DNA from: Lachnospiraceae bacterium
GTDB taxonomy: Bacteria > Bacillota > Clostridia > Lachnospirales > Lachnospiraceae
NCBI GenBank assembly: GCA_014804225.1
Contig: JAAVAF010000134.1
Span: forward strand, 1 to 6,601
Direction of reading: 5' to 3'
Length of the DNA: 6,601 bases
Shown: one piece after another, positions 1 to 5,265 of the stretch
Layout: every line of letters begins with the position of its first letter
How positions within the stretch are numbered: the first letter of the stretch is position 1
Notes under the pieces: generated by a model
What the model was told of the DNA's origin: nothing
Databases searched by the model: none
Seen by the model: the letters and a program-made list of their open reading frames with translations, nothing else
Position numbers and translations under genes: made by a program

Positions 1-30
1 AAAATACATATGTTATTTTAAATAAATAAA

Positions 31-36
31 AAGGAG
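31..36 (+). promoter_or_regulatory. Ribosome binding site of the hemerythrin gene
   Basis: AAGGAG lies 8 nt before the ATG at 45. The first 30 bases are very AT-rich, but too little upstream sequence is present to assign a promoter. Confidence 0.8.
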
Positions 37-44
37 AGTTTTTA

Positions 45-866
45 ATGTTTGAATTTACAGATGACTGCCTTACAGGGATAGAGACGATAGACGATGAGCA
101 TAGAAATCTGTTTGCGCTTCTGTCACGGGCACAAAATTTGTTGGATATCGATTATCAGCAAGATCATTATCAGGAGTTAAAAGGGATATTGGAAGAACTT
201 GACCGATATGCGGAGGAGCATTTTTCACATGAAGAGGAATACATGATGAAAATCCGCGATCCCGAGCTGATACGGCAGCGCACGCAGCATGAATTTTTCA
301 AGGAGAAAATTCGCGAGTATGAATTTGTAAATATTGATGACGAAGGTGAACAGCAGCGAGTACTTCAGGAACTTGTGCGTTTTCTCGCAAAATGGCTCTA
401 CCGTCATATTTTAGGCAGTGACATTATGATCGGAAAGCTGCCGCCTCTTGAGGAGTGGATGGTTCGCGAAAATCCCTGTGAATTCACAGACGAATATTTG
501 ACGGGCATTGAGTTGGTTGATGCGGAACATAAGGAGCTTTTTAGGATTGTTGAGAAGGCAGACCGACTTGTGAAATCTTATAATGATTTGTCGGGATATG
601 ACAACATTGTTCAAATTTTGAATGAACTCAAAGATTATACAAAAGAGCATTTTGCTGATGAAGAGGAATACATGGAGAGTATTCAATATCAAGGTCTGGA
701 AGCACAGAAACGTGCACATGAAGCGTTTATTGATAAGCTTGAGGGTATAAACTTAGATGAGATTGATGACAATCCGAAGGAATATTTACAAGAGCTTTTG
801 GAGTTTCTGCTTGGCTGGCTGGTTAATCATATTTTGCAGTCTGACAAGAAAATTCCGACTACATAA
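45..866 (+). CDS. Tandem two-domain bacteriohemerythrin
   Basis: A 273-residue soluble protein made of two hemerythrin domains (about residues 1-130 and 144-270), each expected to be a four-helix bundle holding a di-iron centre that binds O2 or another small ligand in the cytoplasm. Ligand positions visible in domain 1 are H19, H59 with E63 (HxxxE), H82, and H121 with D126 (HxxxxD). In domain 2 they are H162, H202 with E206, H225, and H262 with D267. The domains align without gaps at an offset of 143 residues from residue 3 to 82 (EFTDDCLTGIE against EFTDEYLTGIE), so they arose by internal duplication. The His expected four residues before H82 and H225 is Gln in both (Q78, Q221), which should weaken or alter one iron site. 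ATG 45 is preceded by AAGGAG at 31-36 with 8-nt spacing. No signal peptide or fused output domain is seen. A role in oxygen sensing, scavenging or storage in an anaerobe is inference. Confidence 0.93.
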   Translation: MFEFTDDCLTGIETIDDEHRNLFALLSRAQNLLDIDYQQDHYQELKGILEELDRYAEEHFSHEEEYMMKIRDPELIRQRTQHEFFKEKIREYEFVNIDDEGEQQRVLQELVRFLAKWLYRHILGSDIMIGKLPPLEEWMVRENPCEFTDEYLTGIELVDAEHKELFRIVEKADRLVKSYNDLSGYDNIVQILNELKDYTKEHFADEEEYMESIQYQGLEAQKRAHEAFIDKLEGINLDEIDDNPKEYLQELLEFLLGWLVNHILQSDKKIPTT

Positions 867-893
867 AGGTTGCGAAAACGTATATCATTTAAG

Positions 894-926
894 GAGAATG
901 CACTATATTATATATAGTGCATTCTC
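894..926. other. Perfect 15-bp inverted repeat after the hemerythrin gene
   Basis: The arm at 894-908 (GAGAATGCACTATAT) is the exact reverse complement of 912-926, leaving a 3-nt loop. It lies 27 nt after the hemerythrin stop and is followed within 3 nt by a second hairpin at 929-954. There is no T tract directly after it on either strand, so by itself it is not a classical intrinsic terminator. It may protect the mRNA 3' end or help termination for the minus-strand gene that ends at 953. Confidence 0.6.
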
Positions 927-928
927 TG

Positions 929-962
929 AATGCGTCGCTGTGTGGCGACGCATTATCTTTTT
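929..962 (+). terminator. Rho-independent terminator of the hemerythrin gene
   Basis: The stem AATGCGTCGC (929-938) pairs with GCGACGCATT (945-954) around a 6-nt loop and is followed by ATCTTTTT (955-962). This is a good intrinsic terminator for plus-strand transcription. Its right arm overlaps the stop codon (953-955) of the convergent minus-strand gene, which fits compact convergent genes sharing a termination zone. Confidence 0.75.
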
Positions 963-1855
963 CGTGCAGTGATAATCCATGGTGCGGGATCGGTTTTAAA
1001 GGCATTGTTACTGCCAAGTTTTGAAACAGATACTTGAATGGTATCAATATCCATCAATCCCATGTTGCGCAGCGTGTCGGGAAGTGCGGCGGCAGTTTTG
1101 AAATCAAGGGTATAAATAACCACATCAATATTGGGATTTTTCTTTATCAGATAAGTAAGCTCCTGATCCGTGCTTGCCGATGCTACCAAAAATACAATTG
1201 AAGGTACAGGGCAGTCTGACATACTTTCCTCATCGACATGGTCAATGATTTTAATATTGTGCAGATCAAAATGTGCCACATTGTCTTCTAGTGTCGTACG
1301 GTCGGCACGGCTGTATTCAACGGCGATGACAGAGCCTTCCGATGCGATAAGTGCTGCCTCAATCGCAATACTTTCCCCGCCGATGACACAGATGTCATCT
1401 TGCGGCGCGACGCCCATTTTGCTCAAAATGATAGAGCGGATCTCGCTTCCGACATATCGAATTGAGCCGCGTTGTAACAGTTCATTACTCAGTCCGATCT
1501 TTGTGGTATTTCTGGCATTGGGATTCAGGATAAGCATTCCGGCGGAAGCGTTGATTCCGCGGTCAATCATGTCCTTTACCTGATTATGTAAAATTTCTCC
1601 CGATGGGTCAGAACCTTCATTATACCAGATTTCACATTCGCCAAGTCCTGCATTCCACAGGCGGTAGAAAATATCATCAATTCCCGCATTTGTAAAGACA
1701 AGCGTGGTTTTGTGTGCCTCAACGGTCGGTATCACGTTCTTGTTTTTCTTTGTGATGTCAATGATTTTCACGTGCTCTAAATCAATTGTTGTGTTTTTGG
1801 AATAGTATTGAAGCCAAGCAAGTATGACATCATTGGTAAAAATCTGAGTTTCCAT
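953..1855 (-). CDS. Degenerate CbiE/CbiT-like (precorrin-6Y methyltransferase-related) protein
   Basis: A 300-residue protein. Residues about 135-300 follow the CbiT fold of cobalt-precorrin-6B C15-methyltransferase: YVGSEIRSIILSKMGV matches the CbiT entry segment, SIAIEAALIASEGSVIAVE (162-180) matches the region after SAM motif I, and the tail TIQVSVSKLG...APWIITARK (272-299) matches the family's end. Residues about 41-112 resemble the C-terminal half of CbiE (a 'GLGECEIWYNEGS' segment). The CbiE N-terminal half with its GxGPG motif is absent, so the protein is shorter than a CobL-type CbiE-CbiT fusion (roughly 400 residues). SAM motif I is reduced to VIGGES (157-162), about two residues short of the usual DIGxGTGS. 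The later FIGGSGG motif reads FLVASAS (222-228). Methyltransfer activity is therefore doubtful, and no cobalamin genes are nearby. The start at 1855 is chosen because AGGAGG at 1865-1870 sits 9 nt before it; upstream in-frame ATGs at 1861 and 1876 fit poorly. The homology is judged by eye. Confidence 0.72.
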   Translation of the reverse strand: METQIFTNDVILAWLQYYSKNTTIDLEHVKIIDITKKNKNVIPTVEAHKTTLVFTNAGIDDIFYRLWNAGLGECEIWYNEGSDPSGEILHNQVKDMIDRGINASAGMLILNPNARNTTKIGLSNELLQRGSIRYVGSEIRSIILSKMGVAPQDDICVIGGESIAIEAALIASEGSVIAVEYSRADRTTLEDNVAHFDLHNIKIIDHVDEESMSDCPVPSIVFLVASASTDQELTYLIKKNPNIDVVIYTLDFKTAAALPDTLRNMGLMDIDTIQVSVSKLGSNNAFKTDPAPWIITARKR

Positions 1856-1864
1856 AGGCATATG

Positions 1865-1870
1865 CCTCCT
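1865..1870 (-). promoter_or_regulatory. Ribosome binding site that decides the start of the CbiE/CbiT-like gene
   Basis: On the minus strand AGGAGG is followed by ATG after 3 nt (1861) and again after 9 nt (1855). The 9-nt spacing favours the start at 1855. A longer reading from ATG 1876 would place the Shine-Dalgarno inside the coding sequence. Confidence 0.75.
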
Positions 1871-1925
1871 TTGCATCTTGATTTAACCAGACGACCCGCG
1901 AAGCGTGTCTGCGTTTGATAATGTT

Positions 1926-1954
1926 ATTGTAACACTTTTAGACGGTGATGACTA
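1926..1954 (-). promoter_or_regulatory. Candidate promoter of the CbiE/CbiT-like gene
   Basis: On the minus strand TAGTCA (1954-1949) is followed after 17 nt by TACAAT (1931-1926). This gives 4 of 6 and 5 of 6 matches to TTGACA and TATAAT. The leader to the ATG at 1855 would be about 65 nt and would contain an imperfect inverted repeat (CAGAC at 1888-1892 with GTCTG at 1907-1911). The call rests on motif matching only. Confidence 0.35.
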
Positions 1955-1962
1955 CTTTTTTC

Positions 1963-1991
1963 TTTACTATACTTTTTTTGTGGGGTATAAT
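1963..1991 (+). promoter_or_regulatory. Candidate promoter of the cytidylate-kinase-like gene
   Basis: TTTACT (1963-1968), a 17-nt spacer and a perfect TATAAT (1986-1991) lie upstream of the plus-strand gene starting at 2077. The implied leader is about 80 nt. It is arranged back to back with the candidate minus-strand promoter at 1926-1954, so the two divergent genes may share a control region. Confidence 0.55.
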
Positions 1992-2062
1992 TTGATATAA
2001 CAAAGTTGTCACTATATAAGAAGAGATGCGTAGCAGGCAAATGCACATTCGTGCGAGCGCAG

Positions 2063-2069
2063 AAGGGAG
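2063..2069 (+). promoter_or_regulatory. Ribosome binding site that decides the kinase-like gene start
   Basis: AAGGGAG ends 7 nt before ATG 2077. The in-frame ATGs at 2026 and 2041 lack a well-spaced Shine-Dalgarno, and the 17 residues they would add precede the beta strand that normally begins this kinase family. Confidence 0.75.
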
Positions 2070-2076
2070 AATTTGT

Positions 2077-2862
2077 ATGAATATCAGCATAACGGGAAAT
2101 TTGGGAAGCGGAAAATCAAGTGTGGCAAAAATACTCAAAGAAAGAGGATATGAAATTTTTTCTACGGGAAATATTTTCCGGCAGCTTGCGATGGACAAGG
2201 GTGTTTCCGTGGAGGAATTTAACAGACAGGTAAATGAAGCGGCAAAGCGCGGCGACCGCTCCGTAGATAAAATGATAGACGACACGACTACAAAAATCAG
2301 TGAGGAGCGCGACAATATCGTGATTGATTCGCGTCTTGCGTGGCATTTTGCGCCCAAAAGCTTTAAGGTATTTCTCATAACGGACATTGATGAATCAAGC
2401 CGCAGAGTGTTCCATGACAGCGTACGTGCAAACTCTGAGTCGTACAAATCACAAGAGGAATGTAAAAAAGCACTGATTAACCGCCAGAAACTGGAGACAG
2501 TGCGCTACAAAGAAATTTATGACATTGATTACTATGATATGAGCAACTATAATCTGATTATCGAGAGCACGAATGCGCTGCCCGAGGAGATTGCACAGGA
2601 AATTCTTGATCGTATGTCGGATTATCAAGCAGGAGTATTTGACAGATTAATGAAACTGAATCCGTCATCAATCAAGGCAGGAAGCGATGAGGACACAGAT
2701 TGTATTTTGGTAAAGGAAAAGGCAGGTGCTTTCACACTGTGTGCGGGAAAAGCCTTGCTTGATGCGGCACTGAGCGCCAATGAGAAATTCGTGACCGTAA
2801 AAATTGCGGGCACAGAGGACGGCGGAGAAGATAGCTTTATGAACTTCTCCAAAATGATATAA
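2077..2862 (+). CDS. Cytidylate-kinase-like P-loop protein with extra C-terminal domain
   Basis: A 261-residue protein. Residues 1-180 match the archaeal-type CMP kinase / cytidylate kinase-like family, which transfers phosphate from ATP to a nucleoside monophosphate. Visible features are the N-terminal strand MNISITG, a P-loop GNLGSGKS (7-14), the STGNIFRQLA segment (29-38, the family's S.GDIFR.LA nucleotide-binding region), IVIDSRLAWH (81-90, the family's 'xxExRLAG' position), an arginine-rich LID-like stretch (109-136), and RYKEIYDIDYYDMSNYNLII (143-162), a family signature. Usual members end near residue 180-200. Here residues about 183-261 form an added domain, of which DCILVKEKAGAFTLCAG followed by KALLDAALSANEKFVTVKI (208-243) is vaguely like ParB-type 'GHxR' domains but lacks the Arg. 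The gene stands alone with its own promoter. Housekeeping CMP kinase in Bacillota is usually a different (Cmk) family, so this may be a second nucleotide kinase or a regulatory ATPase. The substrate is not proven. Confidence 0.82.
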   Translation: MNISITGNLGSGKSSVAKILKERGYEIFSTGNIFRQLAMDKGVSVEEFNRQVNEAAKRGDRSVDKMIDDTTTKISEERDNIVIDSRLAWHFAPKSFKVFLITDIDESSRRVFHDSVRANSESYKSQEECKKALINRQKLETVRYKEIYDIDYYDMSNYNLIIESTNALPEEIAQEILDRMSDYQAGVFDRLMKLNPSSIKAGSDEDTDCILVKEKAGAFTLCAGKALLDAALSANEKFVTVKIAGTEDGGEDSFMNFSKMI

Positions 2863-2888
2863 CGATGGTAAAACGATCGTATCGTTAT
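2859..2888. terminator. Weak hairpin shared by two convergent stop codons
   Basis: ATAACGAT (2859-2866) pairs with ATCGTTAT (2881-2888). The loop contains the palindrome ACGATCGT (2873-2880). The hairpin covers the stop codon of the plus-strand kinase-like gene (2860-2862) and of the minus-strand hydrolase gene (2885-2887). The stem is AT-rich and the flanking T runs are short on both strands, so a bidirectional terminator is plausible but not strong. Confidence 0.4.
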
Positions 2889-3769
2889 TTGGTTATTTCC
2901 AAAAAGGCATAGTTTTTTAATACTCTGTTCCAAACTTCATAAGCTGCCGCATTTTCGTGAACATAGTGGTCTGAGCTGTATTCGGAGCGCAGTGCACCGT
3001 CAGCTCCCATCAGGTATTCGCTTAGGTTTACAAAGCCCCATCCATTTATCATACAGGTTTCCTGTAAGAGAAGATTTGCGCTGACAATAGAGCTGTTGCT
3101 TAAGCCGCCGGTATTCACACCGCTTACGACACATGGAATGGAAATGATATAGACTTTCATATCGGGTCTTTTGCTTAAAATGCGCAAGATTAATGTCTGC
3201 ATGTCCAATACAAACTGTTGCGGCGAACTTCCCGTTAAGTCATTCATGCCAAAGCAGAGAAACATTTTGTTAATCTGCGGCATTTGTGCGATGGAATCTT
3301 CAATATATTGAACACTGCCGTTATATATGGGCATAATTCCCGCGTGCTTTGAGAGCGCATTTGAGGAGATAGCAACCCTTGCCGAGCAGCTTACTCTTGC
3401 AAGAAAACAGGTCGAATCGGTGGCGATCGAGTCGGGATGACTTCTGCAGTAGTCCTCAAAACCAACCGTGAGGGAGTCTCCCACAAAGACTGCATCTGAA
3501 AAAAAAGCGTTTTCCGAAATGATGCCGCTGTATAAAAACGCATTGTATTGTTCAATGTCTACGGTTCCCGCAATATAGCTGTCTACGAGATAATGGTTTA
3601 AGCTGTCTGTCAGACTGGATAAAAGGGTATCCGTACCGAGTGCATTTCCCGTAAGCGGCTGTATGGCTGAAAAGGTCGGAATGCTTGTCTCTGCGGCATA
3701 CACGGTAGACGGTGCAATAAACAGCATGAATATAGAAAGTGCAATAACAGAACAGGAATATCTAAACAT
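2885..3769 (-). CDS. Secreted SGNH/GDSL-family hydrolase
   Basis: A 294-residue protein with an N-terminal signal peptide: a hydrophobic stretch at residues 7-20, then STVYA with likely cleavage near residue 25. The mature part is an SGNH hydrolase-type esterase acting outside the membrane. Block I is FVGDSLTVGF (95-104) with nucleophile S99. Block III is CFGMNDL (172-178), giving N176 for the oxyanion hole. Block V is SSDHYVHEN (265-273), giving D267 and H271 of the triad. The usual block II glycine is not obvious; the matching stretch reads RVSCSARVAIS (125-135). Residues about 26-90 form a polar linker or extra N-terminal region. Such enzymes commonly deacetylate or de-esterify polysaccharide or cell-envelope substrates, but the substrate here cannot be told. 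The start is taken at 3769 rather than 3859: a GAAAGGAAGGA Shine-Dalgarno lies just upstream, the signal peptide begins there, and a promoter sits inside the longer reading. Confidence 0.88.
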   Translation of the reverse strand: MFRYSCSVIALSIFMLFIAPSTVYAAETSIPTFSAIQPLTGNALGTDTLLSSLTDSLNHYLVDSYIAGTVDIEQYNAFLYSGIISENAFFSDAVFVGDSLTVGFEDYCRSHPDSIATDSTCFLARVSCSARVAISSNALSKHAGIMPIYNGSVQYIEDSIAQMPQINKMFLCFGMNDLTGSSPQQFVLDMQTLILRILSKRPDMKVYIISIPCVVSGVNTGGLSNSSIVSANLLLQETCMINGWGFVNLSEYLMGADGALRSEYSSDHYVHENAAAYEVWNRVLKNYAFLEITK

Positions 3770-3803
3770 ATGTTCCTTCCTTTCGAAATTTATTCTTCCG
3801 AAC

Positions 3804-3833
3804 ATTATAGTACAAAAAAAGGCAGATGCACAA
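3804..3833 (-). promoter_or_regulatory. Candidate promoter of the SGNH hydrolase gene
   Basis: On the minus strand TTGTGC (3833-3828), an 18-nt spacer and a perfect TATAAT (3809-3804) precede the ATG at 3769. The implied start point is near 3797, giving a short leader of about 28 nt with the Shine-Dalgarno at 3774-3784. This supports the shorter protein start. Confidence 0.5.
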
Positions 3834-3858
3834 TACCTTATAAAATTTTCAGAATACA

Positions 3859-3887
3859 TTGACTATTGTATAAAATAGAGATAAAAT
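3859..3887 (+). promoter_or_regulatory. Promoter of the membrane protein / two-component operon
   Basis: TTGACT (3859-3864), a 17-nt spacer and TAAAAT (3882-3887) give a near-consensus sigma-A promoter (5 of 6 matches in each box). The leader to the TTG start at 3925 is about 30 nt. No other convincing promoter is seen before the response regulator or kinase genes, so all three are probably transcribed from here. Confidence 0.65.
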
Positions 3888-3907
3888 TAAAAGTGTGACG
3901 ATTTGAC

Positions 3908-3917
3908 AAGGAAAAGG
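3908..3917 (+). promoter_or_regulatory. Ribosome binding site supporting a TTG start
   Basis: AAGGAAAAGG holds two purine-rich Shine-Dalgarno options ending 12 and 7 nt before TTG 3925. An in-frame TGA at 3904-3906 closes the frame upstream. No ATG or GTG start occurs between that stop and the conserved-looking N-terminus, so TTG is the best start. Confidence 0.6.
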
Positions 3918-3924
3918 CGTTAGG

Positions 3925-4578
3925 TTGAAAATCAAAGATTTTTCAACCGGCGAATTTGTGCTGACGCCCAAATTTGCGGGGTGTTGGCAGCATGGGGGAT
4001 TAGTACAGATGGCAGATAAGGCAGATTGGGTAGTAGAGGGCTTTCAGTTTGGAACGGAACAGGATGCAAAGCTTGCAAAAAGCGAGAAAAGTAAAGTGCA
4101 GCGTCTTGAGAGCCGAATGGATTATAACAATCATGAAATGATCTACGCAGTATATAAAAAGGCAGTGGATAACCGCGTGTTTAAAACACCCGTCGGATAT
4201 GAGTTTTTAAAGAAGCTGCAAAATATTTTAAAGGAAGTTCCTGCATCTGATAAAGCGGTTGCCGATATCCCCATACAGGGTGTGTATAGCCTTCGGGAAA
4301 GTACAAATCCGGTAGTTGAGCGTGTAAAGGCGAGCAAAAAAAAGCCAAAGCCAACAAAAAAGACAATTGGTCTTAGAACATCGATTTTTGTAAATGTGGT
4401 GCTTTTGATAATGGTGGTTCTGATGTTTGTGATTTCCATGACAGGCTCAAATCCAACCGTTTTAAACTATAAGCGTGCGATTCAAAATGAATATTCACAG
4501 TGGGAGAAAGAGCTTTCACAGAGAGAAAGTGCAGTGCGCGAAAAGGAGAGAGAACTGTTGTTGGAAGAAGGGAACTGA
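3925..4578 (+). CDS. Single-pass membrane protein of unknown function, first gene of two-component operon
   Basis: A 217-residue protein started by TTG. Residues 1-130 are a soluble, lysine-rich domain; stretches such as FGTEQDAKLAKSEKSK (42-57) and VFKTPVGYEFLKKLQ (85-99) resemble a conserved but unnamed Bacillota family. A very basic stretch (133-151, KKKPKPTKK) precedes one transmembrane helix at about 154-172 (IFVNVVLLIMVVLMFVIS). After it comes a charged helix (about 183-213) with heptad-spaced residues I186/W193 and Y190/L197/V204/L211, likely a coiled coil. By the positive-inside rule the N-terminal domain is cytoplasmic and the coiled coil lies outside. The gene ends 1 nt before the response regulator start, so the two are co-transcribed and probably translationally coupled. 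A role as an accessory sensor or modulator of the adjacent kinase is inferred from context only. No enzyme motif is recognised. Confidence 0.75.
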   Translation: MKIKDFSTGEFVLTPKFAGCWQHGGLVQMADKADWVVEGFQFGTEQDAKLAKSEKSKVQRLESRMDYNNHEMIYAVYKKAVDNRVFKTPVGYEFLKKLQNILKEVPASDKAVADIPIQGVYSLRESTNPVVERVKASKKKPKPTKKTIGLRTSIFVNVVLLIMVVLMFVISMTGSNPTVLNYKRAIQNEYSQWEKELSQRESAVREKERELLLEEGN

Positions 4579-4579
4579 C

Positions 4580-5254
4580 ATGGGGAATTTAAAGATACTC
4601 GTGGTTGATGATGAGAGCAGAATGCGCAAACTGGTGCGAGATTTTCTTGTAAAACAGGGATATCAGGTGTTGGAGGCCGGGGACGGCAGCGAGGCGCTTG
4701 ACTTGTTTTTTGAACATCAGGATATTGCGTTGATGATACTGGATGTCATGATGCCCAAAATAGACGGTTGGCAAGTGTGCAGAGAAGTGAGAGCTTACTC
4801 GAAAGTACCAATTATCATGTTGACGGCGCGTGCCGATGAGAAGGACGAGCTTCAGGGGTTTGAACTTGGTGTTGATGAGTATATTGCAAAACCGTTTAGT
4901 CCTAAAATTCTGGTGGCACGAGTGGAGGCGATTTTAAGACGCACGAGCAAACTTTCAGACGACGAAAATCTGGAATGCGGCGGGATTGTTATTGACAAGG
5001 CGGCGCACGTGGTGACAATTGACGGAAAGGCGATTGATTTAAGCTATAAAGAATTTGAACTTTTGACATATTTTGTTGAGAATAAAGGAATTGCACTCTC
5101 AAGAGAAAAGATCCTAAACAGTGTATGGAATTACGATTATTTCGGTGATGCGAGAACGATTGATACACACGTGAAAAAGCTTCGGAGTAAAATGGGCGAA
5201 AAGGGTGAATTGATAAAAACCGTTTGGGGAATGGGTTATAAGCTGGAGATATAG
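4580..5254 (+). CDS. OmpR/PhoB-family response regulator
   Basis: A 224-residue DNA-binding response regulator. The receiver domain (about 4-118) has the acidic pair D10/D11, phosphoacceptor D55 in LDVMMP, switch residue T82 in LTA, and K104 in AKPF, so it should be phosphorylatable. The C-terminal winged-helix domain (about 131-224) shows the family signature: LSYKEFELLTYF (154-165), a recognition helix around RTIDTHVKKLRSKM (192-205), and the wing end VWGMGYKLE (215-223). ATG 4580 follows AAGGGA (4568-4573) with 6-nt spacing and lies 1 nt after the upstream stop. The longer in-frame reading from 4475 overlaps the upstream gene and is rejected. It is expected to be phosphorylated by the kinase encoded immediately downstream and to control unknown target promoters. 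No catalytic or binding residue is missing. Confidence 0.96.
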   Translation: MGNLKILVVDDESRMRKLVRDFLVKQGYQVLEAGDGSEALDLFFEHQDIALMILDVMMPKIDGWQVCREVRAYSKVPIIMLTARADEKDELQGFELGVDEYIAKPFSPKILVARVEAILRRTSKLSDDENLECGGIVIDKAAHVVTIDGKAIDLSYKEFELLTYFVENKGIALSREKILNSVWNYDYFGDARTIDTHVKKLRSKMGEKGELIKTVWGMGYKLEI

Positions 5255-5265
5255 GCGGTGACAAC

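Noticed and set aside
757..972. Plus-strand reading of 71 residues overlapping the hemerythrin end and the hairpins, including a 24-residue internal ATG at 898 after AAGGAG
   Set aside because: It is out of frame with the clear hemerythrin gene and runs through the terminator. The AAGGAG is only 1 nt from the ATG at 898, too close for initiation; it looks coincidental.
1170..1583. 137-residue plus-strand open frame inside the CbiE/CbiT-like gene
   Set aside because: It is antisense to a gene with recognisable homology, has no convincing ribosome binding site and shows no family-like sequence.
1856..1925. Possible cobalamin riboswitch upstream of the CbiE/CbiT-like gene
   Set aside because: The leader is only about 65 nt, too short for a cobalamin riboswitch, and I see no B12-box-like sequence; only an imperfect small hairpin is present.
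2026..2076. Seventeen-residue N-terminal extension of the kinase-like protein
   Set aside because: The well-spaced Shine-Dalgarno at 2063-2069 and the family's usual N-terminal strand support ATG 2077.
1938..2447. 169-residue minus-strand open frame across the kinase-like gene
   Set aside because: It is antisense to the P-loop coding sequence, with low-complexity Ser/Leu-rich content typical of a shadow frame.
3770..3859. Thirty-residue N-terminal extension of the SGNH hydrolase
   Set aside because: It would place the candidate promoter and the Shine-Dalgarno inside the gene and would bury the signal peptide.
4475..4579. Thirty-five-residue upstream extension of the response regulator
   Set aside because: It overlaps the upstream gene in another frame and precedes the receiver domain; ATG 4580 has a good ribosome binding site.
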